A stretch of 42,285 nucleotides of DNA from Microcaldota archaeon. GTDB taxonomy: Archaea; Micrarchaeota; Micrarchaeia; Micrarchaeales; Micrarchaeaceae. Shown piece by piece: positions 8,407 to 16,026 of this stretch (positions within the stretch are counted from its first letter, which is position 1; each line of letters begins with the position of its first letter). The notes under the pieces are model-generated. The model was not told where the DNA came from, did not search any database, and saw nothing but the letters and a program-made list of their open reading frames with translations. The position numbers and the translations under genes were made by a program. The stretch covers positions 1 through 42,285 of the forward strand of contig JAJYYB010000016.1 of the NCBI GenBank assembly GCA_021801355.1, in the 5' to 3' direction.

Positions 8407-9128
8407 CCATGCCGGCACACATACATGCTAAGGATGGCGATGTAGCGGATAACGTAGTCATATGCGGCGACCCTGCCAGGGTGGAGGCGCTGTCAAAGCT
8501 CCTGGACTCGAGGAAGGTAATAAACACGAACAGGGGATTCCTGGCCTACACAGGCAGGTTCAACGGGAAAATAGTAACGATAGCAACGCACGGGATAGGG
8601 CAGCCTTCAGTCGCTATAGTCATAGAGGAACTTGCGCAGCTTGGAGCCAAGAATATGATAAGACTTGGCACATGTGGAGGGTTAGATCCTGACCTCAAGG
8701 TAGGCGACTTCGCCATAGCAACAGGTGCGACATATTCATATGGAGGCACTGTAACGCAGTACATAGGCGCATCGCTTAGCGGCTTGGCATTAGCAACAGC
8801 CCCCAACTTCGAACTGACACGCAGGCTGGCGGCGGAGTTGGAATCGATGAAGGTGAAATTCATATTCACGAACACATACAGCTCTGATTCGTTCTATTCG
8901 CTGAAGGACGATATGGCAAGGGAGTTGGCAGCGTACGGCAACAAGATCGTTGAGATGGAAGTCGCTACGCTATTCATGCTCGGCAGCATAAAGAAGATCA
9001 AGACCGCTTCGCTTCTTGTAGTGAGCGACAACGTGATAAAGCACACAAAGCTGTTCAGCCACGAGGAGCTTGAGGAGCGCGTTACACTGGCAGGTAAGGC
9101 AGTGCTCGGTGCGATTACAAAGATTTGA
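8403..9128 (+). CDS. Nucleoside phosphorylase (uridine/purine phosphorylase family)
   Basis: This 241-residue protein belongs to the PNP/UDP family. The phosphate-binding start is VVICGDPARVEAL, followed by THGIGQPSVAIVIEEL and the central RLGTCGGLDPDLKVGDFAIAT. The IVEMEVATLFMLGSIK segment holds the ribose-contacting Met-Glu, and LLVVSDN contains the base-contacting Asp. It splits nucleosides to base and ribose-1-phosphate in salvage. Specificity (uridine, purine or methylthioadenosine) is not clear. The ATG overlaps the dehydrogenase stop; a second ATG at 8409 is possible. It converges with the Nudix gene. Confidence 0.85.
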   Translation: MTMPAHIHAKDGDVADNVVICGDPARVEALSKLLDSRKVINTNRGFLAYTGRFNGKIVTIATHGIGQPSVAIVIEELAQLGAKNMIRLGTCGGLDPDLKVGDFAIATGATYSYGGTVTQYIGASLSGLALATAPNFELTRRLAAELESMKVKFIFTNTYSSDSFYSLKDDMARELAAYGNKIVEMEVATLFMLGSIKKIKTASLLVVSDNVIKHTKLFSHEELEERVTLAGKAVLGAITKI

Positions 9129-9140
9129 TTTACGCTGCGA

Positions 9141-9599
9141 CTAAAGTCCTGCGTTCTTCTGACGCAGTATGCCTACGTATTTTATTTTTCCTGAAGCCAT
9201 CTGGCGCGAGCAATCGGATATGATGCGCCTTACGAGAGGGAATTTGACCAGCTTGACAGCGTCTTTCGCGGCGAACCAATCGTAGGCCACAGCTTCTTTA
9301 CCGTCCAACTTGACCTTCGTGCCCAATGCTTTGCATACGGTCTCGAAGTATATGAAATGCCTCCTTGCGAACCTGCCTGCAGTGGCGGATGGGCTCTCTG
9401 CGACAGCGAAGACGCCGAGCGGTTTTACGCGAATGCCTGTTTCCTCAAGAGCCTCCCGCCTTGCCGCGTCGGATATGTACTCGCCTCGTTCTATGTGGCC
9501 GCCTGGGACCATCCACTTGTTGTCAAGCTTTGGCGTCCTTATAAGGAGGATCCTCCCATGGGAATCAAAGATGTAAAGCCCGACAACGGGTTCTGGCAT
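9141..9599 (-). CDS. Nudix hydrolase
   Basis: The protein has 152 residues and a complete Nudix box, GGHIERGEYISDAARREALEETGI, fitting GX5EX7REUXEEXGU. The sequence before it (LLIRTPKLDNKWMVPGG) is typical of GDP-mannose mannosyl hydrolase-like or NTP pyrophosphohydrolase members. The substrate is not determinable. It is the last gene of a leftward group, 37 nt after pyruvate kinase. Confidence 0.85.
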   Translation of the reverse strand: MPEPVVGLYIFDSHGRILLIRTPKLDNKWMVPGGHIERGEYISDAARREALEETGIRVKPLGVFAVAESPSATAGRFARRHFIYFETVCKALGTKVKLDGKEAVAYDWFAAKDAVKLVKFPLVRRIISDCSRQMASGKIKYVGILRQKNAGL

Positions 9600-9636
9600 G
9601 CTCGCCTTTCCAGAGAGCGAATGCGCAGGCGCAGAA

Positions 9637-11004
9637 TCAACCTCTTTCTATGTACTTAAGAGTGTCTACGCCGCCGGGTCTGTCCGGCGCGCTGGATATG
9701 ACTATGTACCTGTTTATGTGCTCTCTCTTAGCCACCTCGCTGACTTTCCTGAACATGTCATCGACTGTGTTGTAGCGCTTTATCGGCATTACCTCAAGCC
9801 CCCTGTATATCGCGAGGGAACGCCCTACATCGGGCCTTATCGCCAGCGAGATGAGCCTTGTGTTAGGGCGCAACCCGCATATGATCTTTGCGGATGTACC
9901 GGTCTGCGTTGGTATGAATATGCAATCAGTCTTGAACCTGTCTGCCAGGCTTGCGGTTGCGAACGCTATGCCCAGATTAACGTTGGTTATCTTCCCGTCA
10001 AGCTGCACGGAAGGGCTCGGCTCGGCCTCAGCAACCTTGATTATGTCTGCTAGGAACTTTACGGCATTGTCTGGATACTTGCCCGCTGCAGTCTCATCGC
10101 TAAGCATCAGGCAGTCTACGCTGCTCGTTACGGCACTGGCAATATCGTTGGCTTCCGCCCTTGTAGGAACGGGGCTGTTTACCATGCTTCCCAGCAGCTG
10201 TGTAGCCACTATGACGGGCTTCTGCATCTCTCTCGCGGCCTCGATTAGCTTTTTCTGGAGCTGAGGGATGTGTATTATGTTCATCTCTATGGCCAGGTCA
10301 CCGCGAGCGACCATTATGCCATCGGCCTCGTTGACTATCTCCTTTATGTGCTCAACGGCTTCCCTCTTCTCTATCTTCGCTATCAGGCTTATCTTGCCGA
10401 CCTTTTCCCTGAGCGCCTTAAGATTGGCAGCGGACTTCACGAATGACATGGCTATGAAGTCGAAACCGTTTGACTTTGCGAATTTGGCCAGTCTGATATC
10501 AGTATCAGTAGGCGGTGAAGCGCTTATGTGGGCGCCTATAAGGGTTACACCCTTGTCTATGCCTATCACCCCATCAGACAACGCCACTGCTTGCATATAA
10601 TTGCCGCTAATGGCAGTGATATGAAAAGCGAGTTCACCGTCACCTATGTCTATTACGCAACCCTTTTTTGCGTCCTTGTGAAGCGGGTAATCAATAGGCA
10701 CCACTCCATCTTCTTCAGTTTCCTTTGAGTAAGAGAACATTATCTTCCGGCCCTTCTTTACAGATAGCGGTGCAGGCATCTTACCTGTCCTTATCTTAGG
10801 ACCAGGGAGGTCTGCAAGAAGTGCGATGTCCTTTCCAAGTTCCTTTGCTATGCCCTTTATGCTCTTGACCCCGGAAAGCCACTGGGTCTCATCGCCGTGC
10901 GACATGTTGAACCTGACCACATCAGTATGTTTCAGGACGCGCCTGAGGACTTTTTCATCAAATATGCTAGGTCCATATGTGATTATTATCTTCGTCTTTA
11001 TCAC
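9637..11004 (-). CDS. pyk: Pyruvate kinase
   Basis: The protein has 455 residues and catalyses phosphoenolpyruvate plus ADP to pyruvate plus ATP. It shows TKIIITYGPS, VVRFNMSHG, LLADLPGPKIRTG, the active-site Lys in SLIAKIEKREAVEHI, the metal-binding GIMVARGDLAIEM, and KPVIVATQLLGSM in the place of the usual VIVATQML. A C-terminal domain of normal size follows. The start is GTG at 11004, 1 nt after the stop of the small Cys-rich gene (TGAAGTG), indicating translational coupling. It is the glycolytic ATP-yielding step in an otherwise replication-like gene group. Confidence 0.92.
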   Translation of the reverse strand: MIKTKIIITYGPSIFDEKVLRRVLKHTDVVRFNMSHGDETQWLSGVKSIKGIAKELGKDIALLADLPGPKIRTGKMPAPLSVKKGRKIMFSYSKETEEDGVVPIDYPLHKDAKKGCVIDIGDGELAFHITAISGNYMQAVALSDGVIGIDKGVTLIGAHISASPPTDTDIRLAKFAKSNGFDFIAMSFVKSAANLKALREKVGKISLIAKIEKREAVEHIKEIVNEADGIMVARGDLAIEMNIIHIPQLQKKLIEAAREMQKPVIVATQLLGSMVNSPVPTRAEANDIASAVTSSVDCLMLSDETAAGKYPDNAVKFLADIIKVAEAEPSPSVQLDGKITNVNLGIAFATASLADRFKTDCIFIPTQTGTSAKIICGLRPNTRLISLAIRPDVGRSLAIYRGLEVMPIKRYNTVDDMFRKVSEVAKREHINRYIVISSAPDRPGGVDTLKYIERG

Positions 11005-11005
11005 T

Positions 11006-11173
11006 TCACCACTTCTTCTCTACTGGTATCTTGTTTGCAGTATCATGCAGGCACGTAGGGCAGAGCCCAGTCCTTGCATCGTAATGCCTCGAGCATAGGT
11101 GCTTGCCGCACATCTTGCAGACATTGGAGGACACCCTGTTGCATATCACACAAAGAGTGACTACGTCAGGCAT
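11006..11173 (-). CDS. 55-residue Cys-rich putative zinc-binding protein
   Basis: A small gene reads from ATG 11173 to TGA 11006. Eight cysteines are arranged as LCVIC, VCKMCGKHLC and LCPTCL, with a His pair nearby (SRHYDA, LHD). This resembles two interleaved zinc sites as in zinc-ribbon or B-box-like miniproteins. It lies 13 nt after the primase-like gene stop and 1 nt before the pyk start, so it is almost certainly translated in this group. No family was recognised; binding to RNA, DNA or a protein partner is possible. Confidence 0.75.
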   Translation of the reverse strand: MPDVVTLCVICNRVSSNVCKMCGKHLCSRHYDARTGLCPTCLHDTANKIPVEKKW

Positions 11174-11186
11174 ACTACCGCAATAA

Positions 11187-12131
11187 TTATTTCTCCATTA
11201 AAATACTAAAATCTATTGCACCGCCTAGTTCTTCGCTTGCGCGCTTAAGTGACATTGGGCGTGAGCCGTGCTCCTTCGAGTACTGGCATTGATAGCGTAT
11301 GTACTCCTCGTTCACCTTTGTCATTGGGTTAACTGTCTTGCAGCGTTCTATATACTCGACTATGATTACCTTCGCCGCCTCTACGTCCAAGCCTTTGACA
11401 TTGACGAGATATGGCGCGAGTATTAGATTTACGACCCTGTGCCTGCCATCATCAATCGGGAATGTCATTAGCTTTTCTATCCATGCACTCGTCTTTCCGG
11501 GTGCGCCTTGGATGGTTATCTGCGGCTTTGGCGTCTTGATCTCTTTCGCATATGAAAGTATTAGCTTTGGTATTTCGTCGTGCTTTATAGGGAGCCCTGC
11601 CATTATCGCTTTCGATATGGCTCCCTTCATCATTTGCGCTAGCTGCAGCTTGTCCAGCTCAACCTTGCCGCCATTAAGCTTCTGATTCGCCAGAGCGAGC
11701 GCAGTGCCATGCGCGCTCTTCAGGAACTGGAACATGCTGACCAGAAACGTCTCACCATGTATATCAAGAGTTATGCCAAGCTCGTTCGCCACTTTCATGA
11801 CGTTGTTCTTTGTGTCCCTCTCCAGGGCAAGATATGATCTATAGGCCTGGGCCTCGGCGTACTTGGATATATAGCCCTGGTTTTTGAGCGCGCTTACGAG
11901 AAGCCTCGAGTAGGCGTAGCTCTGTATGTAAGATAGCTCAAACTGCTCGTACTTGGTCTCATCGTAGCTCAAGAAACCATCGGATAGACATTTCTCTACA
12001 GTTGACTTGCCTAGCGCTATTAGGGCCGGATTCGGCTCGCTCACATTGAGTGTGCTAACTATGGCTTTTGCTTCATTGGAGAACGGGTACTTGTAGGCAA
12101 ATTCGAGAGCCTCAAGCTGTCTACTCATCAT
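11187..12131 (-). CDS. Probable DNA primase accessory subunit (PriL-like start, PriX-like C-terminus)
   Basis: The protein has 314 residues. The N-terminus contains FAYKYPFSNEAKAIV, resembling the YPF...A start of archaeal primase large subunits, followed by an all-helical region. The C-terminus contains DDGRHRVVNLILAPYLVNVKGL and IIVEYIERCKTVNP, which recall PriX and the helix-bundle domain of primase-polymerases. The four-Cys iron-sulfur domain of canonical PriL is absent; only two Cys lie in the last 60 residues. It would bind the catalytic subunit and help primer initiation. A TATA-like segment (about 12149-12161) is about 25 nt before the ATG, so the mRNA is probably leaderless. Confidence 0.5.
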   Translation of the reverse strand: MMSRQLEALEFAYKYPFSNEAKAIVSTLNVSEPNPALIALGKSTVEKCLSDGFLSYDETKYEQFELSYIQSYAYSRLLVSALKNQGYISKYAEAQAYRSYLALERDTKNNVMKVANELGITLDIHGETFLVSMFQFLKSAHGTALALANQKLNGGKVELDKLQLAQMMKGAISKAIMAGLPIKHDEIPKLILSYAKEIKTPKPQITIQGAPGKTSAWIEKLMTFPIDDGRHRVVNLILAPYLVNVKGLDVEAAKVIIVEYIERCKTVNPMTKVNEEYIRYQCQYSKEHGSRPMSLKRASEELGGAIDFSILMEK

Positions 12132-12183
12132 CAGTAGTATTTGCCTATAAAAATATAAATTGCATTAGCAGAATCTAAGCTGA

Positions 12184-12256
12184 GGGGCTGTACGCTAACC
12201 TGGCAGACTACCGCGTTCGGGTCGCGGTTATCCGAGTTCAAATCTCGGCAGCCCCA
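12184..12256 (+). tRNA. tRNA-Pro(CGG)
   Basis: The acceptor stem is GGGGCTG/CAGCCCC with discriminator A. The anticodon stem CCGCG/CGCGG encloses the loop TTCGGGT (anticodon CGG). The T arm is CCGAG-TTCAAAT-CTCGG. No intron is seen. CCA is not encoded. Its 3' end is the left attachment site of the 5-kb element, which keeps the tRNA intact. Confidence 0.92.
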
Positions 12257-12259
12257 TTT
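12245..12259 (+). repeat. Left attachment site (attL) in tRNA-Pro
   Basis: TCGGCAGCCCCATTT is the end of the tRNA-Pro T arm, the acceptor strand, the discriminator and 3 nt beyond. It is identical to 17275-17289 in the same orientation. Similarity continues weakly past the repeat (GAAT on both sides). Confidence 0.85.
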
Positions 12260-12355
12260 AGAATTATCGACGTTAGAAACAGTGTTCGGTGCTGAAGAAA
12301 CAGATATATTTTGTTGATGTTTTGGCATTTGAAACGCACCAATTTTGATATTCAT
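12245..12355 (-). pseudogene. Integrase N-terminal fragment (intN), separated by integration
   Basis: From ATG 12355 the minus strand encodes 37 residues, beginning MNIKIGAFQMPKHQQ and reaching KWGCR inside the tRNA-Pro 3' end. In the integrated state the frame then runs on through the antisense of the tRNA and stops at 12131-12133, so the 74-codon open frame is a chimaera. In the circular form it would continue into NSKTFASTPK of the C-terminal piece, giving about 452 residues. A TATA-like box precedes it. It is a partitioned gene rather than a decayed one. Confidence 0.75.
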
Positions 12356-12362
12356 ATAAAAG

Positions 12363-12377
12363 TTAAATATATAAAGC
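12363..12377 (-). promoter_or_regulatory. Integrase promoter (TATA box)
   Basis: On the minus strand CTTTATATATTTAAC lies 8-22 nt before the intN ATG, so the transcript should start at or very near the ATG (leaderless or nearly so). In the integrated state this promoter points into the antisense strand of tRNA-Pro and toward the primase-pyk genes. The divergent Vsr gene has its own TATA-like segments just to the right. Confidence 0.5.
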
Positions 12378-12448
12378 GAATGTGTTCGGATTTATTAACT
12401 TCAAAAGACTCCGGAAAGCATAAATACATTTTTATAAAATATACTTTT

Positions 12449-12847
12449 ATGACGGATATATTTTCTAAAAGAAAAAGAAGCGCACTTATGGCGTCCGTCA
12501 AAAGCAAGAATACCGATATAGAACTAAAGTTGATTAAGGAATTGAAATTTAGGGGTATTAAAGGTTTTGAATTACACGCCGATATGATTGGCAGACCAGA
12601 TATAGTATTCAAAAATCAAAAACTAGCAATCTTTTGCGATGGCGACTATTGGCACGGATATGGATTCGCAGAAAGAAAATCAAAAATGAAGCGATTTTGG
12701 CTAAATAAGATAAATGGAAATTTACTTAGGGACAAGCAAATAAATAAGGAGCTCAGAAACGCACACTGGAAAGTTTTGAGATTTTGGGGGCACGAAATAA
12801 AAAATGATAGCGCTTTATGCGTTACAAAAATTGAGAAGTCATTGTAG
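12449..12847 (+). CDS. vsr: Vsr-type DNA mismatch endonuclease
   Basis: The protein has 132 residues. It cuts next to T:G mismatches that arise when 5-methylcytosine deaminates. Family features are the start MTDIFSKRKRSALMASVKSK, then RPDIVF (Asp51), FCDGDYWHG (Asp64 and His69), FWLNKINGN, RD and WKVLRFWGHEI. It lacks the Cys/His zinc ligands of the E. coli protein. ATG 12449 is chosen because homology to Vsr begins there and CATAAATAC (about 12419-12427) is a suitably placed TATA box for a leaderless mRNA. The methyltransferase follows 11 nt later, the usual partner of Vsr. Confidence 0.88.
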   Translation: MTDIFSKRKRSALMASVKSKNTDIELKLIKELKFRGIKGFELHADMIGRPDIVFKNQKLAIFCDGDYWHGYGFAERKSKMKRFWLNKINGNLLRDKQINKELRNAHWKVLRFWGHEIKNDSALCVTKIEKSL

Positions 12848-12858
12848 GATGGTTATCA

Positions 12859-13881
12859 ATGGATAAAATTGTTGCTGTCGATTTGTTTTGTGGGGCTGGT
12901 GGACTTACTGCGGGATTAAGAAAGGCTGGCGTAAAAGTGGTTAAGGGGATAGATATAGATTCTGAAGTTGAAAAAACTTATAAATTAAATAATCCTGGAA
13001 GTACTTTTTTGAACAGGGATATAAGTGAAATTACGGCAGAGGACCTCATTCAAGGGATTAACAGACAAAATGACCTATTTCTACTTGCTGGTTGTGCCCC
13101 GTGCCAACCCTTTTCACTACAAAATAGAACAAAGCGTAGAGATAAAAGGAAATCGCTAATGAAACAGGTAGGCAGGTTAATTGATTTGACAAAGCCAGAT
13201 TTGGTACTAGTAGAGAATGTACCTGGTTTTATCAATAAAAAAAATCGGTATCATACGGAGTTTATTGGGATACTCAAGAAACACAAATACTTTTTTTCAG
13301 AAGGCATACTAAATGCTAGAGATTATGGTGTGCCACAAAATCGTAGGAGATATGTATTGTTTGCTTCTTTGCGTAGCAAAGTTTCTTTGCCAGAAGCAAC
13401 TTATGGGCCTGGAAAATTAGATTACGTTACAGTAAAGGATGCTATAGCAAAGTATCCTAGAATAAAGGCGGGTGGAAGCTCGAAAAGTTTTCCGAATCAT
13501 TCATCTAGAATCTTATCTGACTTAAATCTTGAAAGACTTATGATTATACCTAAAGATGGAGGCTCGAGGAACAGCTTGCCTAAAGCACTTGAACTAAAAT
13601 GCCATAATGAACATAACGGCCATTATGACGTATTAGGGAGAATGCGTTGGGATAAACCAGCTCCTACACTTACCTGCAAATGTACAAGCATAACCAATGG
13701 CAGATATGGCCATCCAACACAGAATAGGGGCATATCGTTGAGGGAGGCAGCAGCTCTGCAAACATTTTCAGATGACTATATATTCTATGGGTCCAAAACA
13801 AGCATAGCAAAACAGATAGGTAATGCCGTACCAGTCTTGCTCGCTCAAAAATTAGGATTTGCGTTAATTGCAACTAATTAA
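12859..13881 (+). CDS. DNA (cytosine-5-)-methyltransferase
   Basis: The enzyme has 340 residues and all main C5-methyltransferase motifs: DLFCGAGGL (I), GCAPCQPFS with the catalytic Cys82 (IV), VENVPGF (VI), RDYGVPQNRRR (VIII), KPAPTLTCKC (IX) and AKQIGNAVP (X). The target-recognition region between VIII and IX is about 90 residues, so it should recognise one short site. The target sequence cannot be read. GGATGGT just before the ATG may be the ribosome site. It is partnered with Vsr upstream and overlaps the convergent ATPase-nuclease gene by 4 nt. Confidence 0.93.
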   Translation: MDKIVAVDLFCGAGGLTAGLRKAGVKVVKGIDIDSEVEKTYKLNNPGSTFLNRDISEITAEDLIQGINRQNDLFLLAGCAPCQPFSLQNRTKRRDKRKSLMKQVGRLIDLTKPDLVLVENVPGFINKKNRYHTEFIGILKKHKYFFSEGILNARDYGVPQNRRRYVLFASLRSKVSLPEATYGPGKLDYVTVKDAIAKYPRIKAGGSSKSFPNHSSRILSDLNLERLMIIPKDGGSRNSLPKALELKCHNEHNGHYDVLGRMRWDKPAPTLTCKCTSITNGRYGHPTQNRGISLREAAALQTFSDDYIFYGSKTSIAKQIGNAVPVLLAQKLGFALIATN

Positions 13882-15737
13882 TCCTCTTCTTCTTTATGAT
13901 TTTTTGCTTTTTCAAATTTCTCGACTTTTTCTTCGTATTCTGCGTGAAGTCTTCTAGCCATAGATATAAGCCCTTCATAAGTCCTTACGTACCTTCTATT
14001 TCTTTCAGCTTCGTCTATGGCTTTTTGAATATTGCCAGTCCCTATGGCTCCAACTACTAAGTATCCGGCTACAGTTTTGTATCCTTTTCTATCAGAACCT
14101 AAATTCTCCTCTACAAATGCTACATAATTGAAAAGTTGTTGCATATCTTCAGTTGAAAGTTTATGGGACGGTCTTTTAAGTTCTATAACGTTTATTGTAT
14201 CGCCTATGCCTATCGATACAAAGTCTATTCTCCTATCCTTCTGGTCAAGTTTTTCATCAGGAAATTTATCTCGCAGCAGTTTAGAGTATCTAACCTCGTG
14301 TTGCCAGCGGGTCCAACTGGGATCCAATATCCATGGCCATTTCGCAAAAAATTTATGCATTTCTGGTACCTCTTTGGCATCCTTGTCTATTAAGGTACCT
14401 AATTCTTTTATTGCTGTTAACCTACCTTTTACAATTCTCAATATACCTCTGGCTTCAATAAGATCCCATTCCATAAAGATTTCCATGATTTGTGTATCAG
14501 TAGGTTGCCCAGAGAGAGTGCCAACCATTTCATGAAAAACTTCTTGGTCGAATGAATCTACCATGAATCTTGCTATCTCAATTCGTCTTTCGTCTGATAA
14601 TGTTTCGCTAGAAGTAAGAGCTGTAATCACTTTATTTGCTGTTTTGATTTCCGCATCTGGAAGACTGTCTAACCATACTTTGAAAAACGGGTCCTCACGT
14701 ATAACCTTTTCTTTTTCTTTTCTTCGATTTTCGCTCCATTCTGAAGCGATACTTTTTAATTTCGCTAAGCCCCACTTTCTGAGCGCTTCGCCTTCTTCAG
14801 AAGCCCATATTGCTGACTGTCTATCTGTAGATATTAAATCATATTTTTTATCAAAGAAATCCGCGTGTACTTCCCCAGTTAAGTATGCATACGCATATTT
14901 ATCCCCGACTTTTGAATCAAAGGTTGTGGGAGACTGCAGTAACTTGCCTCTTGCCATTATTACTATACCTATATCTGATTCATCTAATGGTTCTTTGTTT
15001 GTACCTATCCAACCAGAAACTTTCCAATCTTGGTGGCTATCATCAATTATTTCATCAACATCCCAAACATACTGCATTTTAGTCTTGTCAAATTTGTCTG
15101 CATTTGTAATTTGCTTGCCATTTACTTTTACTATAAATTTGTTGTCTATCACAGAAAAATTTCTAGCTACGCCCCTTTTAACTACCTGTTCATCTATATC
15201 CCCGGTTTTCTTCAGCTTCCTTAATGTAACCTTGGTACCTTGTTCTTTACCATAAGATTTTTCGTTTGTTTTCAATATTTTTGGGTAATAAGGCTTATTC
15301 TGTTTTGCGGATTCGAGTATATCATCTATGTTCATTTCAAATGAGTTTGCCAGACTATTTTGGACTGTTTCGATTTCAACAGATTTTGCAACACCGAAAA
15401 CAGACAATTTGCCTATACCTTTCCTTCCCATTACTGGCCTGCCTTTAGCCGTTTCGTCTTTTCCTTCTTCTTCCCTGCGTTTTCTACCAACTATCAGGTA
15501 GTTTTTTCTGATTTGATTATAGGCCATACCTAAGCCCCAGTCTTCTACGGTAATTTGCGAATTTTCATCCAAAGGTCCTGTAGGTAAAGTAATATCTACA
15601 TTTGGAGAATCCGCGTCCCAAGAGTTGGATATGATTTCTGAGATAACAGAATGTACTCTTGTATAAAGTTTTATACCGAGATCTTCTATGACCGTTAATT
15701 GTACACTCATTTCTAAAGGTTCCAGTGATTCGGCCAT
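13878..15737 (-). CDS. GHKL (MORC/MutL-like) ATPase fused to PD-(D/E)XK nuclease
   Basis: The protein has 619 residues. The N-terminal Bergerat ATP-binding fold shows EIISNSWDAD (Glu34, Asn38, Asp41), EDWGLGM (66-71), GRKGIGKLS (104-112) and GTKVTLRKL. A middle helical region of about 300 residues follows. The C-terminal domain has RRIDFV (Asp505), VIELKRP (Glu519, Lys521) and a helix with QLFNYV, the layout of a PD-(D/E)XK nuclease. A charged tail (EEKVEKFEKAKNHKEEED) ends it. MORC-like ATPases in predicted restriction-modification operons are a known theme. With the methyltransferase next door it is the likely restriction factor, perhaps an ATP-gated DNA clamp-nuclease. Confidence 0.8.
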   Translation of the reverse strand: MAESLEPLEMSVQLTVIEDLGIKLYTRVHSVISEIISNSWDADSPNVDITLPTGPLDENSQITVEDWGLGMAYNQIRKNYLIVGRKRREEEGKDETAKGRPVMGRKGIGKLSVFGVAKSVEIETVQNSLANSFEMNIDDILESAKQNKPYYPKILKTNEKSYGKEQGTKVTLRKLKKTGDIDEQVVKRGVARNFSVIDNKFIVKVNGKQITNADKFDKTKMQYVWDVDEIIDDSHQDWKVSGWIGTNKEPLDESDIGIVIMARGKLLQSPTTFDSKVGDKYAYAYLTGEVHADFFDKKYDLISTDRQSAIWASEEGEALRKWGLAKLKSIASEWSENRRKEKEKVIREDPFFKVWLDSLPDAEIKTANKVITALTSSETLSDERRIEIARFMVDSFDQEVFHEMVGTLSGQPTDTQIMEIFMEWDLIEARGILRIVKGRLTAIKELGTLIDKDAKEVPEMHKFFAKWPWILDPSWTRWQHEVRYSKLLRDKFPDEKLDQKDRRIDFVSIGIGDTINVIELKRPSHKLSTEDMQQLFNYVAFVEENLGSDRKGYKTVAGYLVVGAIGTGNIQKAIDEAERNRRYVRTYEGLISMARRLHAEYEEKVEKFEKAKNHKEEED

Positions 15738-16026
15738 AATTACCCACTTCTTAGTTAATACCTGAGTATTTTTATAATATTAGTAATTAGATATTTTTGG
15801 CAAAATATATATTTTATGCGGTAAAAAGTATTTGGGTGGTTTAATTACTTTAACGAAAACAGCCTATCAAGATGAAGATCACTGCAGCTCTTGATTTGGC
15901 TCGGAATTTACGACCCGACTGAATCTGCTGCGAAGCCCAGATGACAACGCAGTGATGTATTCAAATAGGATTTTCGTGGCGTGGAGGCTTCGCAAATATA
16001 TTGGTTTCCTGCAGCTTTAAATTAAT
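15738..16026. other. Non-coding segment of the element
   Basis: This stretch of about 290 bp has no credible gene. The left part is very A+T-rich (15765-15815, with ATATTATAAAAATAC and AAAATATATATTTTATGC). On the minus strand it probably contains the promoter of the ATPase-nuclease gene. The remaining 200 bp are less A+T-rich and unexplained. In the circular form this would be the largest non-coding region and so the best place to look for an origin. No iterated repeats were seen by eye. Confidence 0.4.

Noticed and set aside
12131-12355. A 74-codon minus-strand gene upstream of the primase-like gene
   Set aside because: Its second half is the antisense of tRNA-Pro; only the first 37 codons are meaningful, as the integrase N-terminal piece.
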